This document shows, in pieces, positions 41,837 through 53,440 of a stretch of DNA of 64,000 bases; position 1 is the first letter of the stretch, and the number at the start of each line of letters is the position of its first letter. A program made the position numbers and the translations under genes. This DNA is from Gonocerus acuteangulatus (lineage: Eukaryota; Arthropoda; Insecta; Hemiptera; Coreidae): NCBI GenBank assembly GCA_946811695.1, contig OX328125.1, forward strand, positions 50,185,185-50,249,184. Direction: 5' to 3'. The notes beneath the pieces are model-generated. The model had not been told where the DNA came from. It did no database searches and worked only from the letters and a program-made list of their open reading frames with translations.

Positions 41837-44800
41837 CAGCTGAATGGGGTATTTGAAATAAATTTAATGTCTCTTGGAGCATAGAATCTCAAAATTATCC
41901 CAATTTCCATCCATTTTTGCAAAGTATATTATTTAACACTTAATGTTTATTCCAATAACTAGCTTTTGATTCCTTCTAAAACAATGAGAACATTGTTAAC
42001 AAATACAAAGGAAAAATAGTAAAAAAAACAACAATTAATTCACCTTTTTGTGAGTATATACATTGGTTGTATCATTTATAAACGCAAACTGTTATCTCCT
42101 TTATCATTTCATAGACTGATATCCTGATTTTTTTTTTTTTCAGCCTAAAAGAAAAAGAGAAGAAAAGCTTGTTGATGCAAAGACTGATGTACCTGAAGTT
42201 ATTATTGATAAATCGATGACATTTTCCCAACAACTTAACTATTTCCTTCAGCAAATTGAGCCAAATGAAATTCAGCGTAAAAAAATTAACGAGGTATTCT
42301 AAAATTCAATGTAATAGATTGATAAACTTAACAAGGGAACTTCTTAGTGAATCTTTTTATAGCTTTCAGTGTATATATTTGTTATATTATACTTCTTAAG
42401 TCCGGAGACCCTCTCCTGAACAAGACATCTGTTTTGACACACCTTCTCAACCCGTCATTTTAAGAATTAATTTTTGGCTAACAATCATCTATGATTTAAG
42501 GTATAATAAATATACGTAAAAATGTATCTCTGGATACTAGTAATCAATGAAATATAAAGGTACAGTGGAACATGGGTAATTCGAACTTTGATAATTCAAA
42601 ATCGTCTTTAATTTGAATATTTCTCTCGGCCCCTAGAATTTAGGACATAAACAATGTAAAAAAATTGTGGTAAATTCGAATAAAATTTTGGATAATTCGA
42701 ATTTTTTTACGAGTCTGTGCCTCCACTGGGAAGTGGACAGAGAGGCTGTCGATCTTAAATCTTGTGAAAATATTCTCCCCTCAGGTAAGAAGGATAGTAA
42801 GATACGGATGTAGGGGTTCCGGGACAAGAATCGCGGCGGTCTCATAGTCTAGTTCTTGGACTCTAGGAGTTCTGCAAAGTGGTGGGTCGCGCTTTCTCCC
42901 TTCCAGGGGTTGTAGTTATATATACCATCCTGTCGTTTTATCCTAGAATTCCCTCCCACCATCCCTCCGATCTTCATTTCTGATTCAGATATAAGTCAGT
43001 CAGCGCCTAGATCTGTTGTATTGTTTATTCCTTGAATTTCTGGTGTACAGTGCAGTTCTGTGAGTTGTTGGTTTAAGATGTTGAGGCCTAGAAGTTATAA
43101 TACTTTAATGGCGATTAAAGAAGTTGAAAAAGGAATACAGAAAAAATCTGAAATTGCCAAGAACTTCTTAACACTTTATCAACTTACCTGAAAAATAAAG
43201 AAAACATTTTTGCCCACGAAAATGACTTTTATTTCAAAACAATAGACTTTTATTTTTACTTTTTTGATAAATTATTTATTACTTATGTACGTAATCATCA
43301 ATTTATGAAATGTTTGTTTTTCTTTAAATAAACTGTATGTATTTTTTTTTAATTAAAAAATACCAAAATATATTAAGTTCGATTTTTTAGCCCTTTATTT
43401 TCGAAAACTTTTGTAATTCGAATTTTGGATAATTCAAACTTTTTTATTGTTCCCTAGGGGTTCGAATTATCCAAGTTCTACTGAATCTGGAGATTTATAT
43501 GTATGTGGGTTTTAAATAGAATTTTTGCTAAGCACAGAATATGAATAATATATAGAGGAAGAGGGACAACAATTGTAATGCTGTTGAGAACAATAATAAT
43601 AATTATTTACTTATCTAAATTTTTGCGTCTATTTATAATTATCTCAGAATTTTAGGATGGGTTATCTATAGGATACCACCCTTTCCTAGCCAGGATAGGG
43701 ATGATGCCTTTTCTTTTTTTTGAAAGAAAAGCCACCACCCCTAGTGGGAATCGAACCCATGACCTTATTCAACTAATATTTTGTGTTCTAATCCTCGCTG
43801 TTCAGTTTTATTTTTTTTCTGAGAATTGATTTTCTAACAGTGTCCGTTTGAATGCACAATATTTTGCCGGGTTTCCACCTTGGCTTATTCAGTTACATAG
43901 GTTAATCTCTTAATCATATCCGAGCCAAGCTATGGGGATCCTAATCCTAAAGCCGACTTATCTCCAACGCCAGCTAAACCCAGCCTTCCCACATTCTCAT
44001 ATGTTTATCTCTTAATTCGGCGAATGCCCCTTCCCCTTTTTCCACTCAAATAGAGACAGGATATTGTTTTTTGTAGATGGGTAATAGTAGTTTAAAAATT
44101 TCTAATTTATTATGACAAATTGAAATATAAGTAGACATGTTTTCTGTTTGTGTATATGTAGTATATATATACATGTATATATACATACATATACATATAT
44201 ATATACATGCATATACACATACACACGCATGCACACACACACATACATACATACACTTTTGTGAGGAAATATTACATGGTGTAATTCCTGAAATGCATAA
44301 TTTCAAAATCTAGTAGTGTAACATATATTTAAATGCTAACCTGAATGTTTTAAATTTAAAATAAACAATTCGAGCGAAATATAATAAGTAGTAATAAGAA
44401 CAAATTAGTAGCAGTAAATTATAGCAAGGCAAAGATAATAAATTATGAGGAGATATGGTAAATAAAAAGCGAGAAATGTCGACTCAAGTAGGGTGCCATT
44501 GAGACTTGCCAGAGTACTGTGTTTGCCTCATTTGATGCATTTCCATTCAGATCTTTCAATCTAATTTTATTCAGTTGTTTCATTGAACTTTCAAGTAAAA
44601 ATGTTTTCATATTATATTTACTTGACTTTTTTTTTGTAATTATTTACAAATTAATTGAAATTTTATTATGCATGATAGCTTAGTTTTCTGGAAAATGTTG
44701 ACAATTCTATTCAGCCAAAACAAACAAATAATATTAGTTTCTAATTTGTAGGTTCTGTGCGATGTTGCATTCACTTTTTCAAGAGTGATGCCAGATGTGA

Positions 44801-47800
44801 TCCCTGTTTTGTTTGGATCTCAGTCATCTGGACTTGCCTTCAAAACGAGTGACATTGATGTGTATCTTTGTGATCGTAAGTATTTTTTTATCTATTTTTA
44901 TAGAAATTAATTTGCGGGGGGTGGTCCATTAAAATAGTGGGGTCTTATAGATGTAATAATAATGGCAACCACTCCACATGTTGTTTATTTACTATCTTAA
45001 ACAAGCCATTCTGAAATAAAACAGCTTCTCTAATATACAAGTAGCATGTTCCCTTTTTATTTTTATTTGTTTAAGAATTTGTTTTAAACAATGCTCACTT
45101 TAAGGTAATTCTCACTTTAAGGTCCTATTTTGTTGATTAACTCTTCCATCAGCAGTCTTCACTAAATTGGACCTTGAGCTGGGAGTTTCCTTATGAGTGT
45201 CTTTTCTACCTACTTCAGACTCTTCTCTCCTTTGATCAAATTACAAAATTGATGATTTACTTGCTAAATTTAGAATGAATTTATTTAAGTAGGTTAACAT
45301 CCCAAGAAACATCTGCAATTCTTTCTTTGATTCCAGATTTTCCATTTCAAGAATACTTTACTTTCATCTGGCTCTACTCCATTTTTTAATACATTTTTTT
45401 TTTTTTCTAATTTTATGATATCTTTTGAAAACACCACCAGTCTTTGATTATGATCCTCAAACGTCCTTCTGAAGAATGTTGTATACGTATACTATTACCC
45501 TAATCAGACCTTCGATCACAGTATAATGCTGGAACTCCCAGGGCTGCCACATCTCAGAGCCGGGCCCGGGACCAGATCAAGGGCCCCCACTTCTCAGAGC
45601 CAGAATGAAAATTTTAGTACTTTGCTATAGGACTTTGGGCATTTTAAAATTATTTTCATCTTCAATTTTGAGTAAAATGAGAATAAAAGCCGACAATCGG
45701 TGCTGCAAAGGTCACTTTTGGTACTTTTTTCCAATTAGCGAGGATCGGCCTGGGCGCCCACGGTGCCCGGGCCCAGGACAACTGTACTCGGTTGTCCCCC
45801 CCATGTGGCGGCCCTGGGAACTCCCTGAATGCAGGATTGATACCAAAACTTGTCAAAAAGAGTAGCAACTGCATATAGTTTTGAGCTAGTTTTATCGTAA
45901 AGGAAGGCATTAGCTACTCTATTAGAAGTAGCTTTGAGAGTGCATCATCTTTGGTTGGAATCTTATTGTACCCCCTCATGATATGTTTGTTAAGACCTCT
46001 CGGATCCATACTGTAGCATTATAGCCTAGTTTGCCTAATGCACTGTCTAGATCCCTACCACTTGGAACATTAGAAGAAATTGTAGAACCAAAGAGCTTGA
46101 AGGATTAAAATGGAGGCTAGGGGAGTAAATAACCCAGAGTTCTTACCATTATATCAGCCTCTGGTGGTCCTAGAAAACATTCCTAGACTAAAAGAAAAAT
46201 TGATATTACCATTTAAACTCTCTGTGTTGAGCTGTTCTTGAGTAGGAGGCAAATTCCAGAGATGGGCATAGTACCTCTCGAGGCAAGTGTTTGAATTTTC
46301 TACGTATATAGCTCAACAAACAATGGATACATCATTTATATATCGAGCAAGCACTTCTACTGAGATTCTTTCCCTAAGACATGATTTCTCGCTCTTCCAA
46401 GTATGAATATCAAAGGAGTCGATAACCAAAACCAGGGCGTGTATTGCTTCATAGATGATTGAACGTAACTATGCAGTCATCCACTGATAACCAGCTAGCT
46501 TCTTTGAATATCTCATGGTTTTTTTGTCCCTTTCCTGTAAAACCTGGTATTTTGAGATAAGTGTTATTAGGATAAAGCTACTAAATATTATATGTGTATA
46601 TAAATAATTTCTGGAAAACGTTCCCTCATGATTAAAACCTTGTTTCATAATATTTAGGAATCATCTCATATTTCTTCTCACCATTCATATTTCATTATTT
46701 TATAATATTTCTTAGCAAAGGATCAATAAAAAGTGGCAGACAACTTTAATTGTAATAATTGGCTTAATTAAAATAAGACAGACCACAATAAAGATATTAT
46801 ATACATGTGCACCTCCTGGTTTAAAGTGAGAATGGCCCCTGAATTTGAATAATGTTAAAAAAACTCATTTCTTGGCTATACGGAACAGATTGAGGTATGG
46901 TCAGATACCTGAAATGCTCCGAGCTATCTGAATTTTGTGATGTATCAGTTAAAAAAAGAGGGAAGAAGTTATGGGGACTCAATGGCTTCGTATTCGATAA
47001 TGTAGTGCTGTAAAATTAGTAGGAACAATCGTCAGACCATATAGACCTTTTCCATATAGACCGCGCAAGCCGTCAGTATTCATTAATCGGTTTAGTATAA
47101 TGACAAGGTACCAATCCCTCACAAATTAAAGGAGGAAAGAGAAATAGAAATAGCAATTTCAGATGAACATTTCCTGAAGATGAAAGGAAGGGAAAGAAAC
47201 TCCTTACCAATACAAAGAGAAAAAAGGTCAGTCTCCATTCTTGTCTCCACGATTTAATTTATATAAAGTTTATTGAAACAAAAATAATAGAAGTATTATT
47301 GTGTAATAAGTTCTTAAAATGAAAAATAAATGTTAAAATTGGAAATCTTTCTTGACACTCATAAATAAGCAGGTTTAGTTACCACGGAAGTCACTAAACT
47401 GACCAAAAAAAAAATCCATTCAATTATGATTAAGGTTTTATTATTCACATTTAAAAATGTGATAGCCATTTGTTTTCTATCTTGGATGCCTTAAATGAAT
47501 ATCTTGATTAAGATCTTGTTTTAAATTATATCTGTTGATTCAAATTTCCCCCCTTTTTTTTCTAGCTCGTGGCAGAGAAGAAGATCGAGAATTCATCAGG
47601 AAGAAAGGGAAAATCATTTGGAGGAATCATTTGTTTTCTAACATAGTTCTTGTGACTAGAGCACGTGTTCCTGTGATTAAAGCAAAACACATCAACACAG
47701 GGATAGAGCTTGACATAAGTACAACGTCTGGGCAAGCAGTTGCTAATACTCTTCTTTTGCGTTTCATTCTTAGTTATGACCCCCGAATTAGTAAAATTAT

Positions 47801-48905
47801 GATGCTTATTGGTTACTGGGGGAAAAAATGTCAACTTATATCAAAATCAAAATTTTCTAGGTATTCTATAAATCTTTTAATCATTTTTTACCTCCAAAAT
47901 CTTCAAGAACCAATTCTTCCTCCACTGTCTACTCTTGTACTTGGAGTTCCTGGTAAAACATGGCCATTTCGTGTCATTGAAGATGAATCACTATTGAGGA
48001 ACAGTAATCATGTTCCATTACATATTCTTTTTATGGGTTTTTTTGAATATTATGTGAACTTCCCATTTAAGGAGTTTGTTGTTTCAACTTATTTAGGCAG
48101 GAGAATTCCTGTTACTGATATGGAACTACCAGAAATATTAAATCTCATGGTGTACTATAAAACATATCTCTCACAAGGAGGTGAAAAACTTGTTCACGGA
48201 GATGTTTGTATTCAAGACCCTCTCGAGTTGTGCCACAATACATCAAAAGCAGTCACCCAAAGAAGTCTTCAAGAGTTCATAATATCTTGCAAAAAAATGA
48301 TTGAAATGAAAGAGAAACAAAAACTGAAAGATTGGTTACATGAGATCGTTCATGGAAATGTAGCTGAACCAATTCCCAAAAGGGCAACCAATTGTACATT
48401 TGGGATGGAGTTGAGCTATAATACTTCAACAAATTGGATAGATAACTTCCAAAAAGATTTCTTTCAAATACTTGATATCTTAAGAATTAGACTTGCAGAA
48501 GTGCCTAACTCTGATGAAGCTAAAAAGACAAAATTAAATCCAAACTGCTTAAATTTTTCTCTAGAAGCAGATGCTCTTTCTTTTACGAATAAACAATTAA
48601 CAAGTATTGTACAAAAGGGTTCTACTACTTTCGAAAAGATTTCAGAAAACTTCATTCCTGTAGTTAATCAGTGGGGAAAAAATAAGTTTCATTTTTCAGC
48701 TACATGCTTTGTATCAACAACAAAACCAGACACCTTAAAGTTGTTATTCACCAACACTGGGGAGCCTTCTTCTTTTATTACATTGTTGAATCATTTGAAG
48801 AGAAGTCTAAAAATGCTCTTTGCTTCATTAAATATAGCACCAGTTCAGAAAAATTCAGAAATACCAAGAGAAACCAATGAAAAAGACAATAGCATAAACA
48901 AATAA
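35028..48905 (+). CDS. TUT1: TUT1-like terminal nucleotidyltransferase, 5 exons
   Basis: Coding exons 35028-35139, 36461-36612, 42144-42293, 44752-44875 and 47566-48905 join in phase to 625 residues. A U1-type C2H2 zinc finger (C5, C8, H20, H26; CNICRITLGTNDLKSHYNGK) opens the protein. The nucleotidyltransferase core follows: FGSQSSGLAFKTSDIDVYL (G160, S161, D172, D174) and IELDIS (D229). A PAP-associated domain has DVCIQDPLELCHNTS (about 395-405). Zinc finger plus this core is typical of TUT1/Star-PAP, the enzyme that oligouridylates U6 snRNA, and can polyadenylate some mRNAs, in the nucleus. Exons 2 and 3 are basic and short; I see no RRM, which vertebrate TUT1 has between finger and catalytic core. 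An AATAAA overlaps and follows the stop (48899-48918). Another terminal transferase of the Tailor type is the alternative. Confidence 0.85.
35590..35680 (-). repeat. SINE family B tail
   Basis: In intron 1 of the TUT1-like gene. GAATTTTAGGATGGGTTATC, TATAGGTTACCACC, TAGCCAGGATAGGGGTGATG match, reversed, the tail at 54680-54760. The tRNA-like head is missing. Confidence 0.6.
36613..37882. other. TUT1-like intron 2, left part, nothing coding
   Basis: Mostly AT-rich. A short C-run (37271-37279) and T-run (37597-37610). No element ends recognised. Confidence 0.4.
38241..38483 (+). pseudogene. hAT transposase C-terminal dimerisation fragment
   Basis: Reads WWKSSSALKYC, then KATSAGVERMFSTLGFVHSQ, then ...NYLIRCEKTDKLVFLFKALNK and stop. 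SxxxERxFSTxGxxxxxxRxxL is the hAT C-terminal signature. The N-terminal and catalytic parts are absent, so it is a deletion derivative of the element that carries it. Confidence 0.75.
39200..40168. mobile_element. Foldback element, arms of about 390 bp
   Basis: Left arm CAGAGATAGGCATAATTTTA..., right arm its inverted match ending ...GTTCCCATCTCAG. The arms consist of degenerate TACGAATTTATTCGTA-like palindromes. It interrupts the reversed hAT relic at a TATACAG/CAGCCAC site. The middle (about 39585-39785) holds yet another small element. No coding capacity; a clean target duplication is not evident. Confidence 0.65.
39588..39785. mobile_element. Small inverted-repeat element in foldback loop
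   Basis: Ends AAGGCACATAACGTCTAGGTT and AACCTAGACGATAAAGTGCC (inverted), with GCGCCTAGAT and TCTAGGCGCT next to them. A GC-rich centre (ACCGCGGGACCACGAACCGC) differs from the AT-rich host element. Related in motif to the repeats at 23980 and 54185. Confidence 0.55.
40507..40659. mobile_element. Foldback MITE with TA duplication, 153 bp
   Basis: CAGGGGTCGAAATTGTCCTA at the left, inverted match ending TTCAACCCCTG at the right. TA on both sides (40505-40506, 40660-40661). Tc1/mariner-type MITE. It lies within the larger hAT element. Confidence 0.65.
40942..42143. other. TUT1-like intron 2, right part
   Basis: AT-rich, no gene. An A-run at 41804-41834 and a TA tract at 41761-41774. Ends in a strong T-run acceptor (TTTTTTTTTTTCAG) at 42143. 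Confidence 0.5.
42563..43483 (+). mobile_element. pogo/Tigger-type element, deleted
   Basis: Left end CAGTGGAACATGGGTAATTC, right end inverted (GAATTATCCAAGTTCTACTG), with further AATTCGAA subterminal repeats. TA precedes the left end; the right side reads AA, probably mutated. Inside, 43078-43191 encodes MLRPRSYNTLMAIKEVEKGI and QKKSEIAKNF, the N-terminal helix-turn-helix start of pogo/CENP-B-type transposases, then a stop. In intron 3 of the TUT1-like gene. Confidence 0.75.
43640..43780 (-). repeat. SINE family B
   Basis: On the minus strand: ...GTCATGGGTTCGATTCCCAC (B box), TAGGGGTGGTGGCTTTTCTT, then GGCATCATCCCTATCCTGGC and CCTATAGATAACCCATCCTA. tRNA-like head plus the standard tail of the family. 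Confidence 0.7.
44140..44262. repeat. TA/CA low-complexity tract
   Basis: Alternating TATA, TACA and CACA dinucleotides; compound microsatellite in intron 3 of the TUT1-like gene. Confidence 0.85.
45080..46500 (-). pseudogene. Ty3/Gypsy-type polymerase relic
   Basis: Minus strand in intron 4 of the TUT1-like gene. In order from the right: MDPRGLNKHIM...IPTKDDALSKL (about 46010-45930), FGINPAFREF (about 45850), VIEGLIRVIVYVYNIL (about 45500; catalytic YVDD altered to YVYN), and LTYLNKFILNLASKSSIL (about 45290). This is the Gypsy reverse transcriptase order. Multiple stops and shifts and the changed active site show a dead copy. It is split by the hAT MITE at 45539-45816. No LTRs seen. Confidence 0.65.
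45539..45816. mobile_element. hAT-type MITE, CAGGGCCG family, copy 2
   Basis: 278 bp, CAGGGCTGCC...GTGGCGGCCCTG, flanked by a perfect 8-bp duplication GGAACTCC (45531-45538, 45817-45824). Inserted in the Gypsy relic: dropping it and one duplication rejoins the FGINPAFREF segment to the next conserved block. Same family as 25783-26205. Confidence 0.9.
46501..47565. other. TUT1-like intron 4, right part
   Basis: No gene recognised. Ends in a pyrimidine-rich acceptor (CCCCCCTTTTTTTTCTAG). Confidence 0.45.
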
Positions 48906-49268
48906 AAACATCAATAAATTATTGAGTTTTCAATTACACTAACGTATTTTTATATTCATGGCACAACTATTTTAAACTGCATTAATATGAAGGTCATGAT
49001 CTCTATTAAAAGTTTTATTTTTTAATGACGATTATTAATCTTAAAAAAATATTTTTTTGATTAATTATCAGACTAGTCACAACATGTATGTATAATTCAA
49101 AAGATTATTTGAAGACTATTCAGCCCACGGATTAGCGATGTCTTGAGTCGAGACAGCAACTAGTTTTAGATCAAGGATTGTTCTAATTTGTTCTTATATT
49201 CATAACAATATTTCCATAGCAAATCAACTCAGAGAAAACCATGAACAAAAAAAGGAAGGTAAAAAAAC

Positions 49269-50024
49269 AGGGTGTCTACTGCACGAAAAAGTCACAAAAT
49301 TATGAAAATGTCACGAAATTGAAAATAGGGCACAAAAATCGAAAAGTGATGAATTTCGAAGCCATCTCACAAAATTTCAGTTTTACCGGAGGCTAACCTA
49401 ATCTCTGTATTTCAGCGCATTCGTAATTTTTGCCTATTTTGTATGGCAAAGAAATTTCATTTGCATCTCCCACCCCCTTACTCTGTTAGTTTCTTTGTTG
49501 TAGTATTTACAACTCAATTATCCACTATTTACATATATGTAGACTTAAATATTGAAATTCTGGATGCATTAATTTACTAAATTATGTACATTGACAATAA
49601 ATATTTAGTAATATTATTAGAAATTTTGAATTCTGCTACCATTGTTTCAATAGGCTGCTAATTCCAGTCATTTTAAAATTTGTAGTATCATCATTTCTTC
49701 AATTTTAAAATTAATGTGACTATCCTCTTTAACATACAATATACATTTTGTACAGATGTATAAATTGTAAGTTTATAGATATTACGGAGAATCATTTCAC
49801 TTAAAAATAGAAAGCCTTAACTATTAGCTTAAAATTATTTGTAACCTTACATGGATTACCATAACATCTATAAACTTACAAATCATTTTCAGCTAATAGT
49901 TAAGGCTTTTTATTTTTAAGTGAAATTATTCTCCTTATAATGGGTAAGAAATTTGCTTTTTAAATCAAGAAAATGTCACGAAAAAGTCCTGAAATTGGCT
50001 TTCACAAAAGTTGTAGATACCCTG
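49269..50024. mobile_element. hAT-like element with inner foldback
   Basis: Starts CAGGGTGTCTACTGCACGAA and ends AAAGTTGTAGATACCCTG; GTCACGAAA repeats lie near both ends. These termini are hAT-like. Flanking 8-mers (TAAAAAAA, AAAAGTCA) do not match well. An inner inverted repeat (about 49770-49945: AAGTTTATAGAT..., AAGCCTTAACTATTAGCT) suggests a nested foldback. Lies just downstream of the TUT1-like gene. Confidence 0.6.
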
Positions 50025-50465
50025 AAAAGTCAGCCGGCGTCAGATAATCTACAAGTATCTAATTCCATAACTTGTTGTTACACTTGTCACATTTACCTGG
50101 ATTGAGGTCTTCTAAATGATTTTACCCTTAAGTTGGGAGAAACCATCAGCAGTATATTTACAGGAATATTTAGGCACACATGATAATACAGGCTGGAACT
50201 TGATATAATAACATGAGAGAAGCCTACACCAAATATTTTTAAATACATTTTTGAGGAGAAGAAAGAAATAATTGAGCACCAAATCATCTATTTTTAAGAT
50301 ATTGTTTGTGTTTCTCTCATTTCGATGAGACCATTAATGATCATTATAAAAAAGAAAATTTAATTCATAAAAATTAATGAAAGTTGCCCCCTCTCTTTCT
50401 TCTGAATTCAAGAAATACTGGATGCTGTTTGATTGCAAAGGAACAAATAGAGAATTAAAATGATA

Positions 50466-50988
50466 CAGTAGAACCTCTCATATCCGACCTTCCCATAACC
50501 GACTCCTCCCGATATCCGACCGTCTTTAATTCACCGTACTCAACAACAGTTGAGAAGAAATCGACTTGTATGAAGATGAAACCGCCAGTGACGACGTAGT
50601 GAGTCATTCTGCTGCTAAGGATACCTTCGACGTAGCACTGAAATAAATCGAGCAACATCCAAATGCAACCCCAATGGATGTATTGTGGGCAAAAAAGTGG
50701 AGATGAACTTCCGCAATGTCAAGATTAATACAATTAAAACAAAAATCCCTAACTGAATTCTTTAAATAAAGCCGGCTTAAATTTTGTTCATCTTTTCAGA
50801 AGACTAAATGTTTGAAATGTATATATCAACAATTTCACCATTACAATAAAGTTGTATTGCAGTATGCACTGTACATTTTAGCTATTTTTATAACTTTGAA
50901 AGGTGTTTTTTTTTGCCCGATATCCGACCTTTTGGCCGTTCCGACCATGGTCCGGTCCCGTCATGTTCGGATATAAGAGGTTCTACTG
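50466..50988 (+). mobile_element. Tigger-type element, deleted, 523 bp
   Basis: CAGTAGAACCTCTCATATCC at the left, inverted GGATATAAGAGGTTCTACTG at the right, TA on both sides (50464-50465, 50989-50990). The interior has the C-terminal end of a Tigger transposase: HPNATPMDVLWAKKW, then LKQKSLTEFFK and stop (about 50655-50765). A non-autonomous deletion product. Confidence 0.8.
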
Positions 50989-50997
50989 TAAATATAA

Positions 50998-51901
50998 TTT
51001 TAGCGCGGTGCCTCCCTCCCTCCATAGGGAGGAAACCGGCTTATGAGGTTTACCTTACGATGCAATCTGGAAGTGCCGACTAGAAAATTTCTTGTTTCAG
51101 ACCCCATGGATCATGAAAATATAGGTGGTTCAAATTTGTATTTGTATTTATATATATATGTATATATATATATATATATATTGTAACGATTATTTTTTAT
51201 AAAATAGGAATTTAATTATTAGAATATAATTTATTATAATGTGAAATTAATCTCAGGGGTAGAAAGTTCCGAGTGAATGAATATTAAAAAAATACTTATT
51301 TCTAAACAATCCTGAAATACAATCACCAATACCAATGCACTATCAAACAATAATAAAAAAATAATTATTACCGTTGAATTAATGGACTTCAAATAAAACG
51401 CCAATATACTGCACTTCAATAATTTCTTCTTCTTAGTGACACGCTTTCCCTGTAAGTTCTCATGCAGAGGATAGATATCTATAGCTTGAGATTCTGGACT
51501 CGGCTGGCCTTAGACATAGACTCTGACTCCGTACTCCACGATGGACGCAGCAGCTAGACTGGACTGACTCTGTACTCCATGGTGGCTAGCGATAGACTGA
51601 CTCTTGTTAGCGGGAAAGTTGGCGTCTTCTCCCAACAACTTCCGCATTTTGTTGGTTTATAATTCAAATATTAATTTATAATTTTGTAAATCTAAATGAT
51701 TAATTTATTAATGCTTGAATATACATTTAATCTATATCTATTGTACATCAGCATTGTCCAGAAATATTATTAATTTAGATCGTATATAATACGATGTTAT
51801 TAGTATATTAGGATTTGTAGTTTGCACGGGCTTTTCAAGCTTTCAGCGGCTATTTGAATTCAAAGTTGTTTTCGTGAATGTAATTGTGATTGTATATCAT
51901 T

Positions 51902-51936
<35 letters not shown>

Positions 51937-52689
51937 AAAATGGCCTGATGTTGATGAAATTTGGTACAAAAATCTTTTTTCTTATTTAAAAGGTCAAGTT
52001 CGTTAACCAGCAGAATCCGTCCACCGGAACATGGCTTTTAGAGCGAAATTCGTGAAAAAAAAAATCGAAACGCATACATTTTTGAGTTCATATGCATGCC
52101 TTGTACTCGTTCTACAGGTTTATTAATGTATAAATACGAATGAAACCATTTTTAAAGCGATATCTGTAACCGTTTTCGAGAAACGTTGAAACACCTAATT
52201 TTCCTAACTAATTTTTAGTTTGGGTATTCAGAAACGATTAATTTAGTAGGAACTTGTTCCAGACGTTTAATATTCTTCTAAACTAAGATAGATAAATTTT
52301 GGTTCTGTTTGGACTTAAGTAAGTACTAGAAATGAAACTGCTTAAAACTTCAAAATTGTAAGTTTTGTTCTTTTCAACGGGGTTTTGTCACTGTTTACCT
52401 AATGTTTTAATTAGTTATTGTTTTTCTAATTGCATTTAATAGTAAAATTAGTATTTTAATAAAGTAAGGTATTAAAATGCAGGGGGTGCGCTCCCCCTGA
52501 AGAGGACAACCCGGAAAATATTGTATTGTATTGTAAGGTATGAAAAGGATAAACGTATTGGTAGTAGTGTTTCCCATGGAGAACGTCAGGAAGGGGGGGG
52601 GGATAACTGCTTCTACTCCTTTGCTAATGACACTAGAGATATGAACAGAATTGCGCTAAGATGACGCAGTTTTTGCGAGTCGGACTTTT
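50998..52689 (+). mobile_element. Hairpin-ended repeat family, copy 4, with LTR inside
   Basis: TTTTAGCGCGG start with a CCTCCCTCCATAGGGAGG hairpin, (TA)n from 51139, then a foreign 723-bp segment (51182-51904), (TA)n again to 51933, the body (compare 690-1315), and the 3' end GACGCAGTTTTTGCGAGTC then GGACTTTT. The first 100 bases parallel 12791-12890 (ATGAGGTT). Non-coding. Confidence 0.65.
51182..51904. mobile_element. Candidate solo LTR
   Basis: Begins TGTAACGATT and ends ATCATTACA, with 5-bp terminal inverted repeats TGTAA/TTACA, as for an LTR. No internal coding sequence. GACTCTGACTCCGTACTCCA and a second similar unit at 51520-51590 are an internal duplication. It divides a (TA)n tract, so the target duplication cannot be read. 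Solo LTRs arise by recombination between the two LTRs of a retrotransposon. Family not determined. Confidence 0.5.
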
Positions 52690-53440
52690 ATAATATAATG
52701 ATTTACTTGTTACCAAAATTCATTTGTAAATGTTTATTTCCTGTTTAGCTTTAAATAATTTATTTAAATAATTTGCAATGAATATTAATTGTCTATTTTA
52801 TTAATTAGACTTAGCTTATTATTATTGTTTATGTATGTGCATAAATTTGAAGGAGCTGCTGATAATAGGCTCGTATAATCTTAAGTTGAAAATTAACTAT
52901 AGTATATTTTTTTATTGGGTTTTAATAACCTTAATTAACTTTCTTTAGCACTTGTAAATATTTATTTTTTGGAAAAAGATGTAAATAAATTGACTATATT
53001 TTTTTTTTATTTGTTGCTTTCTCTCCTGACAATTTTAATTACAGTACACTGATTCTGGAATCAGTTATGAGAGTAAAATAAATGTATGTAAAATTACTTA
53101 AGAAAAAATAACATCTTTTTTTTCCATATCTAATTTTTTATATTTTTTTGATCTTTTAATTAAAATCATTCCAAAATTACTGGATTGAGGATGATGATAA
53201 AAAATTATAATTTATGTTTATCTGTAAGACCTGAATGTTTGATGGATAGGCTTGTTTTATTTATTTTTTTATTTTTTTTTTTTGGTAATTCATCCGCATC
53301 GTTGTTTGCACGATTGCATTGTAAAAGGTGTAGGAATGTTCATGATTTTTTTTCCTGGCAGCAAACCCCATTTCAAAAACCATTGTTTACTAAAAGCTTA
53401 AAAATTTTAGAAATAAAAAGAAAGAATTGTCCAGTGTATA
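52690..53440. other. AT-rich DNA, no gene seen
   Basis: T-runs at 53254-53284 and similar. An open stretch at 53185-53505 starts in low-complexity sequence and runs into the next element; not supported as a gene. Confidence 0.4.

Noticed and set aside
45605..45910. Overlapping open frames across a GC-rich block
   Set aside because: They are produced by the GC-rich hAT MITE and its target duplications, not by a gene.
47562..47834. Minus-strand frame over TUT1-like exon 5
   Set aside because: Shadow of the nucleotidyltransferase exon, which has recognisable catalytic residues in the plus frame.
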